NCBI GenBank assembly: GCA_020744425.1
Contig: JAGMUV010000001.1
Span: 3,100,001-3,164,000 of the forward strand
Length of the DNA stretch: 64,000 nt
Reading direction: 5' to 3'
Source: Dactylonectria macrodidyma
Lineage: Eukaryota; Ascomycota; Sordariomycetes; Hypocreales; Nectriaceae
Of the stretch, positions 12,000 through 25,672 are shown in pieces; position 1 is the stretch's first letter; every line of letters begins with the position of its first letter. The position numbers and the translations under genes were made by a program. The notes beneath the pieces were generated by a model. It was not told where the DNA came from, searched no databases, and saw only the letters and a list, made by a program, of their open reading frames with translations.

Positions 12000-14900
12000 T
12001 TAACTAAGTAAATTATAGTATTAGTCTTACTATTAGTATAAGTAATTATAAGGAGTATAGTTCTAATAATACTATTATACTTAATAATAAGAAGTAAGAG
12101 AAGATAACTAAGAAAAAAGAAAATAAAGAAAGGGCTATTATTAGCTAAGAAGGCATTAGATTAGAATAATACTTCTATATAATTATTAAATAAAGAGATT
12201 TCTTTAAGTATGATCATTATATTTAATACTTTTATATTAACCTTATAGTTATAAAAAGTAGCTAGCTATTAAATGCTTCTTTTAAAGCCTATTAATAAGA
12301 TTAGAAGGGATAACGTTATTATATTACTAATCTTAAACTCTAAAGAGACTTAGAGTATAATAGATTACTATTACTAATTAAAATTACTTTCTATTAGCTA
12401 AAAAGCATTTAATAGAATACTTTTACCTAATTAAATACTAAAAATATAGAATATTAATTAATAATCTTATAATTAATTAACTTTTAAATTAAACCTATAG
12501 TAATAAAAACTTTTTAAAGACCTTATTAACTTAGGATCTAAGCTAAGTAATAGAATAATAACTCTAGAACTACTTAATAATAATATTAAAGCTAGATATA
12601 AAGAAATAGAAGTTCTTTTATATAAATTCTATAGTAAATTCTTTAGTAAGAATATTTCTAGCTTTTTATAGCTATATAAGAACTATCTTAATAATAAACT
12701 AAGTAAGCTAAAAGAAAGGAGAATATTTATACTTAACTTTATTTATAATGACTGCTGGTTATTAGTAGAAAGGTCCTTTTAAATGGAAATATAGTCTAAA
12801 ACTAAAGTAAAGCTAAAGAAAGTCTTTAAAAACTTAAATAAGGAATAGATTAACTAGCTTATTTAAGTAATTAAATAAATAAATAGGCAATTATTATTAA
12901 ATACTTCTAAAGGCTAGATATTCTAATAACTAAAGAAATATAAAGAAGTTAGCTCTTTATTAACTAAAAATCAGAACTTAAAAGAATAGTTAGTATATAT
13001 AATCTTTAATACACTTCCTTATTAGCGTATTATTAGAGTCTATAAAAGTAAAGGAAAGCTAATTAAAGAGATATAAGTAATAGATTATAATAGCTTATTT
13101 AATCTAATTATAAGTATACTTAAGTAAGATAAGAACTTCTAAGAGTTTATAAATAAAGCTAAAAAGAAACTGGCTATTCTAAAGACTATATAAAAAGTAG
13201 ACTTTATAAAGCTTACTTTAAAAACCTAATTCTCTATATAATTACTATTAGCCTTAAGTGCATAAGATCTTATAGAAGAACTAATAAAGATAATTTAAAA
13301 GATAAGTATTAACTTTATAAAGAAAATTAATAACTTAAATAAAAAGCTTAAATAAGCTTTATAGTTCTAGTAAGATAAGTTAAAGCTTTTCTAAATAAAC
13401 CTAGTAGTTTAATAAAGTTACTCTTATAACTTAAATGCTTATTCTAATAATAATAAGATATATATTAATACTAATTATATAAAAAACTTAAATATAAAAT
13501 GCTAGTATTATAAAGTATTAGACTACTTTCCTACTTAATATATTAAGCTAAAAAGGGATTAAAATACTAGGTTCTTAGACTATAATTCTAAGTTAAGAGT
13601 AATATAGATTAAAAGATATAAAGCTATACTGCTTCTAAAGGTTATATAAAGAGTTACCTAGCTAGAGGGAGTTAAGAAGCTAACTATAGCTTAGATTAAT
13701 TTCTTTTTAAACTCTTTTATAATAGAATTCCTTTTAAAACTAAAGGAGAACTCTATTATAAGGAATTAGAACCTTATATAAAAAGAGTATAACTTTATTT
13801 CTAACTTCTAAAAGTATAATAAATACCCGCTCTTTAATAACCTCATTATTTAAGATATAAGTAAGAAGACTGAATAGTTAGTTAGAAAATTGACTTTTAC
13901 TAATATTATTATAATCTTAAATAAACTAAAAGAAAACCTTTATAAAGTCCTTATTAATAATAACATATTCTATATTAATATTAATAAATACTAATAAGTA
14001 AAAGACTTAATAAATAGTAATAATATATAAGTAGAAAAGAAAGGTAAGACTATAGTCTTAAAAATTCTTAATTATAATAATTTAGAGGATTGTATTTTTA
14101 ATTACTTAATCCTAAAAGGGGATTAAAAGATAAATATTAATATGTTTTTAATACATTCTAGCTTAAGTAAGAAGTTCTTAAAGGCTAAGGTTTAAATTAT
14201 AATCCTATAAATTATTAAATATAATCCTAAGTTTAGTAAATTAATAGCTAAGACCTTAAAGGACTTAGTTAATAGGGTTATAGTTATATAGTGAATTAAA
14301 TTACTTAAATTAAATTAGAAATAGTAAAAAAAAGCTATAGAAGTTAACTTAGTATAGGCTTAAGCTTTAAATAGCTTTTTAAAAGACTATTTTAAAGAGA
14401 TTATAGTAAGTTATAGTATTAATTCTATAGCTATAGAAGAAGGAGGTTAAGTCTGACTAATTATAATAAACTCCCTACTTATACTTAATAACTATCTAGT
14501 TATAAAAGGCAATTCTACTTATAAGGTCTTAGTAAGAAAAGGGATGACTTTAAATAACTTAGAAATATTTAATAAGACACTCTTCTAAATGAATATTAAC
14601 TTTATAGCTATAGGGAAACTGTGAAAACTCTCTTTCTATTAGGACTTACTAAGGCTATAAGTAAGGATTAAAAATACTAATATTTAGACTTAGGAAGCTA
14701 TTCTAGACTCTAGAGTAAAGAGGAATATTATTTTTAATATAATAGCTTATAAATATAAGCTATTAGTATAGCCCTCTTTTACTAAGACTATGTCTTTTTT
14801 AAATGATTATATAGTGATATTAGAAGTGGTTAATATAAGCATTTTCCTTAATAATGTCTATATTAAATAAAGGCTATATATAGCTCTAGTTAGAGCTATT

Positions 14901-17900
14901 TTAATTCCTTTTATTCTAAAAATACTATTCTTTAAAAGTACTAAAGTTACTTTTAATTATAATACTATACTAAGTAAAATAATTATAATATACTAACTAA
15001 AGAATATTAGGCTAATAAGCGCTATTATTAGTAACTTATAATAAGAATACTTAAACCTTATTTAAAAGGCTTTAAATAGACTATTATAAGTAATAAAAGA
15101 CCCTTTAAAGTACTACTAATAGCTAACTATAGTTTAAAAGATAATAATATTAAGTATTTAATAAAACACTTTAATAAATAAATAGCTTTAAAGATCTTCT
15201 TAATTATATTAGAAGATTAGATTAATAATAATATCTTAATAAGTAATAAAGAAAACTAAATAAGCAATCTAAATCCTTTACTTAATTTAAAAGGAAACTA
15301 TATATAAATTAATACTATATATAAATATAAAGCTAATAAGATTTACCCTAAGGATAATATCCCTTTAGATAGATCGGTTTTAGAAAGTAATCCTTTTTAA
15401 AAAGAAAAGAGGTAAAATAAAGTAAAAGACGAGTTAAAAGTAGATACTCTCTATAATAAGTATATTATACTTAAGTTCTTAAAGCTAAAGACTAGCTTAA
15501 GACTTATATTTAAATAGTTAGAAAAGATCTTTTTATAGACTATAAATACTTTATTTTTAGAAGAATAAGCTATTTTTAAATAGATCTTATTTAACTAAGA
15601 AGCAGCTCTAGCTTAGACCTTTAAAGAAATAGAAGAGCTAGATTAATAAGTAGCCCTTTTATAAGTAATTAAAGTAGTCCTTTACATAGCCTAGTAAGTA
15701 GGAAATATATGAATTCCTTATAAAGCTAAAAAGAAAGTCATTAATTTATTAAGAATAAGAATAAAAAGAGGGATTCTAAAAAAAAGTTATATTACTTATA
15801 AGAACCTATAAATACTTATAGTTAAAAAGAATAAGGATTTATAATTAATTAACTCTATAAAGAGATATAATGCTTATACTATTAAAGATAGCTTAATAAG
15901 ACTAGCTATTAATAATTTCTCTATAGAATTCAGAATATATTAAATGCTCTTAGTACTAGATTTTTTCTCTAGCTATAATTAGATCATCCTAGTAAAGAAA
16001 AGCTATAATTTAATTACTTTTAATACCCCCCTAGAGCTACTCTATCTTTATAAACTCCCTTAAGGAGCTACTAACTCTATAGCCCAGTTCTTATAAGTAA
16101 TAATAAGAATCCTCTTTAACTTATTACTAGAGGTTGCCTAAGCCTTTATTAATAATATAGGAATTAAAGGACTAGAAACTGACTATAGAGGAAAAGAATC
16201 CGTTCTTAGTATTAGACACTATATCCTTAAGCATCTAATTAACTTAGATAAGGTCTTATTAAATATAGAGCTTGCGGATTGTATAATCTTTATAGAAAAG
16301 TCTAGCTATTACTAGAAAACCGTAGAGATAGTGGGCTTTATTTATAGTATAAGCGATTAAAAACCTATAGAAGCTAAAACTCTGAACATTCTAAAGTAAA
16401 AACTATATAAGGATCTTATATAAGTTAGAGCCTTCTTAAGAATCTCTAGCTACTATTAAATTTAGATCCTATACTATGTATAGATAGCCTTATTACTAAC
16501 TTAACTATTAAAAAAAAGATATATTCTAAGAGTAAGGTGAGGAATAGTAAAAAGCAATAGATTCTTTAAAATCTATAGTTATAACCGCCTCTATACTTAT
16601 CTTATTAGATCTATTAATAGAAAGTAGGCTAATTATCTTAATAATTAACTTATTAATCTTTAATTAGAGTACTATCCTTATATAAGTCTAGAAGGAGAAG
16701 CATTATTTAATATACTATAAATCTAGCTCTTAGACTAATACTAAGAAGTGTTATAATATAATTAAGCTAGAGTATAAAGAGGTACTTTATACTATTAGAT
16801 ACTTATAAATATAGCTATATAATATCCCTTTTATTTTAAAGACTAATTCTTATATTCTAATTAATTAAATTAATAATAAAGTAAATAACATTCTTATAGT
16901 AATAGTAGTAAGATAGATTAATTATATTCTATTATTTAATATTATAGTTAAGTATATTCTTAGTAAAAAGAATAGTATAGCTAATAGGCTTTCTAACAAG
17001 CTAGTAAGCAAATCTAATTAGTAGGATAGAGAAGCTAAAGGAGATATAGAGGAATTTATTAATACTTACTTTAATACTATCCTATTCAGACTAAAAGAGA
17101 CGCCTTTAGAAGATAATTATACTAATTAATAGCTAGTATTAGCTAAATTCCTTACGATATTATAAAGACTAGAAAGAATAGTGGCTAAAGACTATTAATA
17201 ACTAGCTAAGAAAGCTATTTAGTACTTTATCTAAAGAGGTTAGATTTAGTATAAAAGACTGAAGGAAGGAAAGGACCTAGCACTTATTATTAACTCCTAT
17301 AAGGTTTAAAAGCATCTAATAAGATCCTATTACTTAGAAAGAGATTATAAAGAATAATTAATTACTTAAAAACTACTTAGATATTACTACTTCTAGTAAA
17401 GCATAAAATAAGAACTAAAGAAAATAATAAATACTTATTTAACTTACTAATTTTATATAGCTTAATATATAGTTAAAGAGTTAATACTAATAGCCCCTTA
17501 GTATTTAATAATAAAGATTTATATAAATAGCTAATACTTACTTTTAAATAGTAAAATAAAGTTCTTATTAGAAGTAAGATATAATCTTATTAAATAGATT
17601 AAAGCTATAATAATACTATATTTATTAGCTTATTATATTAAGAAGTTTATAAAAATAATTATTTATTATTATAATATATTATTAAGAATTATTATTAATA
17701 ATAGAAAAGAAATCTAAAAGAGTATTCTAAAGGATTTAAATAAGCTTAGTATTTTTATAATAAAAATCACAGCTTATAACTTAAAAACTAATAGTATTAT
17801 TAAAGTTAGCTATATTTCTATAGTTAATTACTTTAAAAAGATTAAGATATTAAGCAAATAGGTCTATTTAGTTAAGAAAGCGCTATTAGTAAATAGGTCT

Positions 17901-18700
17901 ATAGTCTAAGGATCTTATAAAAGATCGCTCTTTTTCTTACTCTATAAATAAGAACTGATCCTTCTAATAGAAGTTAAAGTCCTTACTTAGTAACTAATTG
18001 ACTAGGATAATATTAAATTAATAGAAGATATAATCCTAATTAGAATCCGGATTCTAGAAAGACAATAAGAAGATATAGAAAAAGCTAGAGAGAAAGTTAT
18101 TACTTATAGACATAATAATGCTTAAAAGGCTACTAAAAGGAATGCTTTCTAGCTTTATAAGTTACTTCTAAAGAAAGGAGACCTAGTCCTATAGTATAAT
18201 ATCTGAAATTATAATAATATATCTATTATAGCTAAACTTAAGCCTAGATAGCTAAGACCTTTTAGAATTAAGGAAGCCTTTAAGAATAAGAAAATGTATA
18301 TTATTAAGACTTTAAATAGTATAAGAATCCTAAGGATAAATAATAGTAATTAACTTAAGTAGTTTATTAAGAATGGCTAGGGATAGTAAGCTAATAATAA
18401 AGATAATGAGATTCTAAAGCTATTTAGTTAGAGTATTTAAGTAAGAACTAATAAAAAAGTGTCTAATAAGACACTTAACTGCTAGTAGATAGAGGAAAAA
18501 CTATAGAACCTATAAACTGAGACTTAGGAGGAGTAGATAAATGAGCTTATCTAGCTACAGAAGGGACCCTGAATAGATATAGAAGTATAAATCCTTAAGA
18601 TGCCTTAAGATTAAAGGGATAAGTATATTAACTAGAGAAGTATCTAATTAAACACTTAGAAATACAGGAAGCGCATAGGGTCTGGAAGCGATTATAAAGA
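12000..18700 (+). pseudogene. Degraded gypsy gag-pol
   Basis: No open frame survives, but reading through RIP-type stops shows a Ty3/gypsy order. A zinc-knuckle-like cysteine motif lies near 13.5 kb. Reverse transcriptase lies at about 15.6-16.5 kb, with an FSGY-x-QI-like segment at about 15968 and a KLPQGATNS-like segment at about 16052 (TAA in place of Q). RNase H follows at about 16.5-17.0 kb, and an integrase core at about 17.5-18.1 kb. The integrase C-terminus lies at about 18.17-18.37 kb (KKGDLVL, then LRPFRIKEA, then YIIKTLNSI). The domain order with integrase after RNase H separates gypsy from copia. Gag limits are approximate. Confidence 0.75.
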
Positions 18701-21700
18701 CAAGAGTGAGGAGGAGAATGGAAATACTATAAAGCAAAAGAACTATTAAATTTCTATACTATCCCTCCTAAAGGACCTAAAATAATATTGAAAATAGAGA
18801 GACTCTAATAGAGAAAATATTATAAATAGTGTTTAAAACGGACAGAACCTATCTTTTGAAACTTAGGTAGATTAAGTAGCTACTTAGTATATAATAGCTT
18901 AATTAGTAGTAAAGCCTCCTTTAGCTAAGTAGCTAGTAATAATTTAAGGGTAAGATATAGAGTTAAGTATATTAATAGTTTAGAAACTAAGGGCGTAAAA
19001 CTTAGTAGTTATAATACTATTTAAGAAGTAATTATAAAGACTTTAATAATAACTAATTAAGATATAATTAGTTAGCTATTTCTAATTATAATTAGAATAG
19101 TTATACTAAATGCAATTAGTATACTAGCTATTTATAAAAGTAGAATATAAGATATAAGTATAGAAAGGGGTTAGAATATGACTCTAAAAGCGTATTATAT
19201 AAGAAAAATAGCTAAAAAGGCAGTAATAATATATAATCAGATTAGTATTTTTAATAAGAGCTATAAATAAGGCTTTAATATAATAAGGAGCCTTACTAAG
19301 AATTATAAAGAAGTAGCTAGTAAAATAAGACTATTTAGTAAGAATATATACTAAGTAAGCTAATACAGTCCATAATAATTAAATACTAGCTTTAATAGTA
19401 GAATCCTTAAATTATCTAATTTTAATAAGAAGCTAGATTAAATAGTTATATAAGTTAACTCTAAGTAAGAGAGTAAGCTTAACCTTAATATAAAGTAGTT
19501 AATTAAGGCAGTTAAGAGTAAGATAGCTATAAAACTAGACTTAGAAGTTAGTAATTATTTAAGAAAGCATCTAATTAAATAAAGGATTTTAGAAGAAGCT
19601 AGAGAAAGAGAATACTTATAAGTCAATCTAGAGTTAAAAGTCTAGAAATAAGGAACGCTTAGAAAGAGAGAGCATTATAATTATACTAATAAGTAATAAA
19701 CTATAGGTTAAAGGTATTAATATTTATATTATACTTAGCTAAGCTATATATATTAAAAAGGTATTAAAGAGGGATATTCTAAAGAATAGTAAGCTTATTT
19801 TTATTAGAGGTATTATAAGAAAAAGTTAATTATATTAAAATTATAATAGTAGTCTAAAAAATAGAAAAGATAAAAGTAATAATAATAATAAAAGAAGAAA
19901 AGAAGAAAGAAGTTATAAGAAATATAAAAAGGAAGAAAAAGAGGGGGTTAGACCTAAAAAGCCTAAGTATTTACTATATAAGCACTAAAGCTCTAAGAAT
20001 AGTATTTTTTATAATTAGAGAGTTTAGTATAATTTATATTAAAAGACTTAGAATAAATATATAGTAATTATAAAGGCAAGGCCTATAGCTTACTTTAAAG
20101 TAATAACCTTATAACTATATAACTAACCTTTCTTTTTTAACCCTTTATAATACTATTAAGCTACTGCTTTTTTATAGCTATACTTATAATATAAGCTCTA
20201 TCTTCTTAATTTCTATAATATTATTTTATTATATATTATTTAGTAACTATATCTAATTTCTTATTATTATAACTAACTAATTAATACTAAATATAATGCT
20301 TATAGCTATAGAAAGGGAGAATAGCCTCTTCTTTTTAAATAAGAATATTAAACTCTAGTAAAGACTAATTAAAAACAAAGGTAGTAATAGTAGCTTCTTA
20401 TATTCTAAAGATATTATCTTTACTTAAGAAATAGTTATTCTAATTAATAACTAAGCTATTATAATCTAATAATATAAAAACTAGTTATACTAAGACTAGT
20501 ACTAAAATAAGTAACTAGCCTTTAATAATAAAGAATCTATTTAATACTAGGCCTTTTTAATACTTTCTCTTCTTAACTTTAATAAATCTAATAGTATAAG
20601 CTAAGCGCTTTACTATAGAGTTCTTTAGTCTCTTCTAAAGACTAAGGAGAAGTAAGACTTAATAAGTAATAACTAACTCCTCGCTTTTATAAGCATGCTT
20701 ATATATAGTCTCTAGAATATTATAACTATAGCTAATAGCTTAATTATACTTAAATCCTCTACTATTAAAAGTAATTAAAAGAAAGCTAGCCCCTTCTCTT
20801 ATTAATAGCTTTTATAAGAGATAATTATTAATAATAACTACTTATAACTAGGCTTTTAATTAATAGTAGATTGATTTTATAATTAGTAATTCTATATTAG
20901 GTTATTCTATTATTAGGCTTATTATTACTAGTCTGCATTTATCTAAGATGCTAAATATAAGCAGTTATTCCTTTTTAATATACTAAAAGATAAGAAAATA
21001 AAGCAGTTCTAAGCTTTAATAATAGCCTAAAAGGAGATCTTTATATAGAATAGAAAGCCTTAGAACTTTAAAGTCTATAGAATGCTAGCTACTTACTAAA
21101 AAGGCAGCTAGGAATATAATTACTTTTATATCTTCTTACTTATATAAAGTCTTAAAAGAATAATTAAATTATTCTACTAATAAATAGTAAAAGTAATACT
21201 AATTAAAACCTTTAAGTTTAACTCTCCTTATAAAAGTACTAAATTTAGCTCTTTTAACTTATTAGCTTATAATTAAGTAATAAATTATATAGATCTAAGG
21301 AAGAAGTAGGATGAATTATATATTTTAAGTATTAATAAAGTCTTAAGGTTTATTAAATATACTATTTTAAATAAACTAAGTATATAGAATAGTAAGGTTA
21401 TTTAAGATAGATAACTTATTAATATCCTAAGTAATTATAGTACTATTTATATACTATTTAATTTTATTATAGCTTTAAGAATATCTAACTTCTATATTAA
21501 TATAAGAAGGCTAAAAGTAATTAATTAGTAAAATATTAATAATCTTATAATTAGTAATGATTATTAAGTGGTTAAGAAGCTAGACTGCTCTTTTAAGCTT
21601 TTATATTAACGCTTTAGTCTTATTCTAGTTATAACTAAGGGAGTTTATAACCAGATCCTTAAGATAATTACTAATACTTATAAGTAGTATAGTATAGTTA

Positions 21701-22219
21701 TTATAAATAGCTATTTATAATAAACTCTCCTTAATTCCTTTATAAGTAATATAGTAAGGACTCCTTCCTATATATAAGTATAAGTATTTACTTTAAAGCT
21801 ACTAATAATAGTAAAGCTGAATAGCTAATACTTACTTAAGATTATAACTACTAGACTGAACTAGCTATTTTAATTAGCTTTAGAAATAAGTAAGAAGAAG
21901 CCTACTATTCAATCTATTATTAAAAGTAATAATAGTAATATTTTGTTACTCCTTATATATATACTATTTATTAATAATTAATCTATATAAAATGTATACT
22001 TACTAAAGAGCTATAGATTAGCCTTTTCTAGCTTTCTTTATAAAAGACTATAATAAGCCTTTAATACTTACATTTATTAAGCAGAGCTAGTTATAGTAAT
22101 TAATAAGATAATTATATAAGGCCAGAACTTTTATATTAATCTAAAAATAAGAGAAGAAGCTTAAAAAATAATAATTATTATAAATATAATAGAGCTATTA
22201 TAAATTCCTAACTAAAGTA
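18701..22219. other. Unassigned RIP-degraded segment inside the gypsy element
   Basis: 3.5 kb downstream of pol with no recognised domain. 19.5-20.0 kb is lysine/arginine-rich when read in plus frames (runs of AAGAAAGAAG). 20.1-22.2 kb may be a further nested element or an extra 3' gene of the retrotransposon. No boundaries were found. Confidence 0.4.
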
Positions 22220-22221
22220 TA

Positions 22222-24081
22222 ACGTATATAATAAGCGAGTGAGATAAATAAGCGAGTGTGATAAAAATTCTAACCTCTAAGATTCAAACCTTAATAAAAC
22301 TATAATAATGCTATCAATTAATTAAAACTAATCGCTATGCTCTTTCTTAGAGGTCTTAATTACAGCCTAATAGGTCCTTGTATTATAATCAGCCTTTCTA
22401 CAAGTTTTATAGCGCCTTTCTCTCAGCATCACTAACCTCCTTTAACTACTACTTCTCGACGATTCGGCCACTACTTGCGTATTAATGTCTCTCTGATCTA
22501 TCTCATCCCTCCCCTTATCTAAAGTCATCTTCCTTCCTTTACGTAGGCGGGTTCTTTTCGCTCTGCGCCGCTTACTAAGACTCTCATTTACCTATTAAAG
22601 GATCTGGTTTTCAGACTTTAATAATGCTATTTGATGCATTATTACTATCATTCCCTTAGAAAATGACTTAAAAGCCTTAAGAATAGATGCTGGAGAGCTG
22701 CTCTGATGCCTTCTGATTCGTCTTTCTAGGTATTCAGTCTAAGAGCTAGCCTTAAGCACTATCTTTAGGGTCTTTAAGACCTAAGGGTCAGGGAGGCTGA
22801 CCTCCTCCTCGATCGGTGTTAGAGTCTGTAGCTACACATTAAGCTTCGATATAACACTCTCTAGGTTTAATGGAATAAGCCCGGCCCTTTAAAAGCCTCC
22901 TTCAATATTACTCCTTATCATAGCGGCTTTGTAAGTAGTATAGAAGGCTAGGAAGAACTCAGTCTTCGAAATGTGGGTTATAGAGCACCTGATCAATTAC
23001 TTAATTGCTTGACTATAGGCTTTTTTAAGCGGCCTAAAGCACCTAATATTAAGCGGCTAAAGCAGGTAAGATGAATGAGGTAATATATAAAGCATAATAA
23101 TATAGTTCTCTTTATAATATTTCTTAAAGTTAATAGAATAGTAACTTTTATGCTTATTAAGGATTAGAAGATAATAGTAACTGATTAATCGATCTTTTAT
23201 ATACTAATTAAAGTGCTTAAGCCACTTAAGACCTATCCTATTATCAGTCTAGCTATTTTAAGTTATTATAATAGCCTAATCGCCTAGGAGGTTACTTTCT
23301 TAGTACTAGTTAGTAAGGTAATATTAGCCTGTAATCATAATGAATAGCTAGATCGCCTAGCCTTCTGTATTAATCGCCTGAATGATTATAATCCATTTCC
23401 GGTTTCTAGGCTGGACTGATTTCGGATTTCTACGTCTATCTGCGCCTATAATAACCATTCTGCTTGCGATTATGCTTATTATAAAGCCAGTTTTATTAAA
23501 GTTATAAATATTAGTGAGGTCAATACTATATTTCGCGATTGTGTTCTTTATGAGCTTGAACTAGTTATGAATAATGGCCAGATCTTCGTATTTAGCCTTC
23601 TAATAGTTATATTTATAAAAAAAACGCGTCTTGAGCTCTTGATATTGCCTGACGAAGTTTGAAGCCTAGCGCTTGCTGATAGATGATGCGTTGCGGTTAG
23701 CGAGTAGCCGATTGGCCATTTCTTTAACACTACGCAGTCGCGGGAGAAACCCTCGCGAATCCAGGTCGAGAATGAACTGAATAATGATCTATTCCTCTAG
23801 ATCAGATAGTCGGCGCGATTTTAGAATAGTATTATGTATAGAAAGAATGCCCTTCTGCTAGCGCTATAGTATTATATAACTAACTTTATAGATCTTTGCA
23901 GTGCGTCAGAGCTTTAATTTTGGGTTATTTTAAAGGGCCTAAAGGGCAAGAAGGATTCTAGCCTTAATATTTAAGTCTGATATAGTGCGTGGTTAAGAAT
24001 GAAGGGATTAAATGGAAATGATATAGGTTGAGAGATTTTTGTTATGCTCGCTTGTTTATCTTACTCGCTTATTATGTATGT
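22222..24081 (-). mobile_element. Fot1/pogo element, RIP-degraded (GAGATA family)
   Basis: 1860 bp, the same length as the intact element at 26300. TA duplication at 22220-22221 and 24082-24083. The terminal repeats read inward ACGTATATAATAAGCGAG and ACATACATAATAAGCGAG; each has two modules 17 bp apart (AAGCGAGTGAGATAAAT, AAGCGAGTGTGATAAAA on the left). It is inserted in the gypsy element in opposite orientation to the gypsy genes. Confidence 0.85.
22328..23983 (-). pseudogene. Degraded Fot1/pogo transposase
   Basis: Coordinates are placed by offset from the intact homologue, since both elements are 1860 bp. A 60-codon frame at 23548-23730 corresponds to an out-of-frame reading of the intact gene around 26648-26833, showing colinearity. 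The real frame is broken by many RIP-type stops. The helix-turn-helix half (23.4-23.9 kb) keeps more GC than the catalytic half. Confidence 0.75.
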
Positions 24082-24403
24082 TATAGTATTTACTAATCTT
24101 TAATATATATACTAAGTATATTTCTAAAGGATTAGTTATATTAGATTAATAAAAAGCTATTATTAATACTACTTATAAAAAAGTCTTCTAACTATTATTA
24201 CTTAAGATAAGTTAGAAAGAGTATTACTATTAATAAGAAAGTAAATATAGAAAATAAGAGAGTATAGAGTAAGGGAAGTATTTAATTAAATACTTCTAGT
24301 TATAGGAAAGGTAGATTAAAATATATAAAAGTAAGGTAAAAAGAGTTTATAGTTATGAGTTTAGGACTGGCTAGGGATAGTAATCGTCTTATAGGAGGAG
24401 GCA
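24082..24403 (+). other. 3' untranslated part of the gypsy element with polypurine tract
   Basis: AT-rich remnant between the nested pogo copy and LTR2. The last 12 bases before the LTR (TAGGAGGAGGCA) form the likely polypurine tract. The motif GGCTAGGGATAGTAA at about 24369 also occurs near 18374, after the integrase. Confidence 0.5.
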
Positions 24404-24979
24404 TAATGTGATTATAGTAGGATAGGGGTTAGATAGGGTTATAAAGACTAGAGATTTAACTCTTTAGGTCTTAGGATTTTTCTAAGGATTTTTTAAAGAT
24501 AAGGACATTATTAAGAATATTAGCTTTAATAACTAAGAAGGCAGAGAAGCCTCTTAGCTATAAGACTGAATAGTATTATTATTTTCTAAATTATATAACT
24601 ATTAATTTTATTATAGATTTCTTGCTTTTCTATTAAGCCTTTTTAAATCTAACTGAATACGCCCTTTCCTAGCAAGCTAACTAACCGCGTCTGCGGTCTT
24701 CTACCCAAGCCCGGATCTGCCGCTATAACCTTCATCTTTTCAAGCCTTACTACAATCCGCAGCGGCGATCCAACCTAATAAAGCGTCTAATTAGACACTT
24801 TCCTAGCTATCTTGAAGAGACCGGCCCGTCATCTTTACTTGCAGTAGTGCTAGAAGCAGCCGCTGCCGACCTCTGCTAGAGGCGGCGAGACGGCGTCAGT
24901 TACAATTAGCTCTAGTAGCCCTAGAAAGATAACTAACCATTTGGGTGTGGTTTCTTCCTCATCTGCTAAGGTCGTTTTA
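24404..24979 (+). repeat. 3' LTR of gypsy element
   Basis: 576 bp aligning without gaps to the LTR at 11007. It starts TAATGTGATTA (the TGATGCGATTG start after G-to-A and C-to-T) and ends GTCGTTTTA. The 3' half here is less mutated than in LTR1, so RIP hit the two LTRs in complementary patches. Confidence 0.85.
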
Positions 24980-25639
24980 ATAGTAATAATACTAAAATAG
25001 TAAAACTACTAAGTACTTATTAAATTATTTTTAAAAGGGTAATACTTAGGATATTATTTAAAGCTGCATTTTTAATAAGCAGTTTATAAAAGTAAAATTA
25101 TTATAAATACTCTTATTAAATTAGAAGAAGTAGTTTAACTAGCTCCTTATTAAAGCTAATAAAAGGAAGCTTAACTTACTCTCTTAACTATATATATAAT
25201 AATATTATTTCTACTTATAGAAAGGAAAAGCCCTTTATAAAAAGGCTACTTATTAAAACGCTTTAGTATTTATTAGAGCACCTTTCTAGCTCTTATACTT
25301 AAATAGATGAATATTTATATAAAGACTAGCTAATTATAACTAAAACCTCCTACTTTTAAACTATAAGAAAGTAGGCTTATAAGTTAAAGTAATTAAAGTA
25401 ATAGTAAATAGTTATTAAGTGCTTAATTATTACTAAGTATTTATATATAAGCTTAATAAATATAATTGCTTTATTAAGATTAAAGTATAGCTAGTAATCC
25501 ATAGTAATTAGTAGTTAAAAGATAAATAAGATACTTATATAATTACTTTAGTTAAAATATTATTTTAAACCTTTATAGCTTTAGCAAATTACTTTAATTA
25601 TAAGATGTTATAATATAATATAGTTAATACTTTTATATA
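24980..25639 (+). pseudogene. Ty1/copia reverse transcriptase relic, left fragment
   Basis: Read through RIP-type stops, about 25480-25637 gives the start of a copia reverse transcriptase. It has a KARLV-like start, an NQQLKDKQDTY-like block, then FIALANYFNYKM, then YNIVNTFI in place of the usual YDVVNAF. The frame stops at the TA where the pogo relic (25640-31323) inserted and resumes at 31326. Confidence 0.6.
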
Positions 25640-25672
25640 ATATACTTAATAAATAAGTAAACTAAATAAGTA

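Larger units (their letters stand above)
11007..24979 (+). mobile_element. Ty3/gypsy LTR retrotransposon, complete but RIP-inactivated
   Basis: Two directly repeated LTRs of identical length (576 bp) bound the element. Before LTR2 a purine-rich tract (AGGAGGAGGC, about 24393-24402) fits the polypurine primer site. The four bases ATAG flank both sides (11003-11006, 24980-24983), consistent with a short integrase duplication. The interior of about 12.8 kb includes a nested pogo element (22222-24081) and a gag-pol relic in plus orientation. The differences between the LTRs are overwhelmingly C/T and G/A, the RIP pattern, so divergence does not measure age. About 3.4 kb between the pol end and the nested pogo copy remains unassigned. 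Confidence 0.85.

Noticed and set aside
23548..23730. 60-codon minus-strand frame as a small gene
   Set aside because: It is the out-of-frame counterpart of the intact pogo transposase region 26648-26833, within a degraded copy.
11007..24979. Giant Starship-type element covering the AT-rich block
   Set aside because: No tyrosine-recombinase captain gene or cargo was seen; the block is explained by nested conventional transposons.
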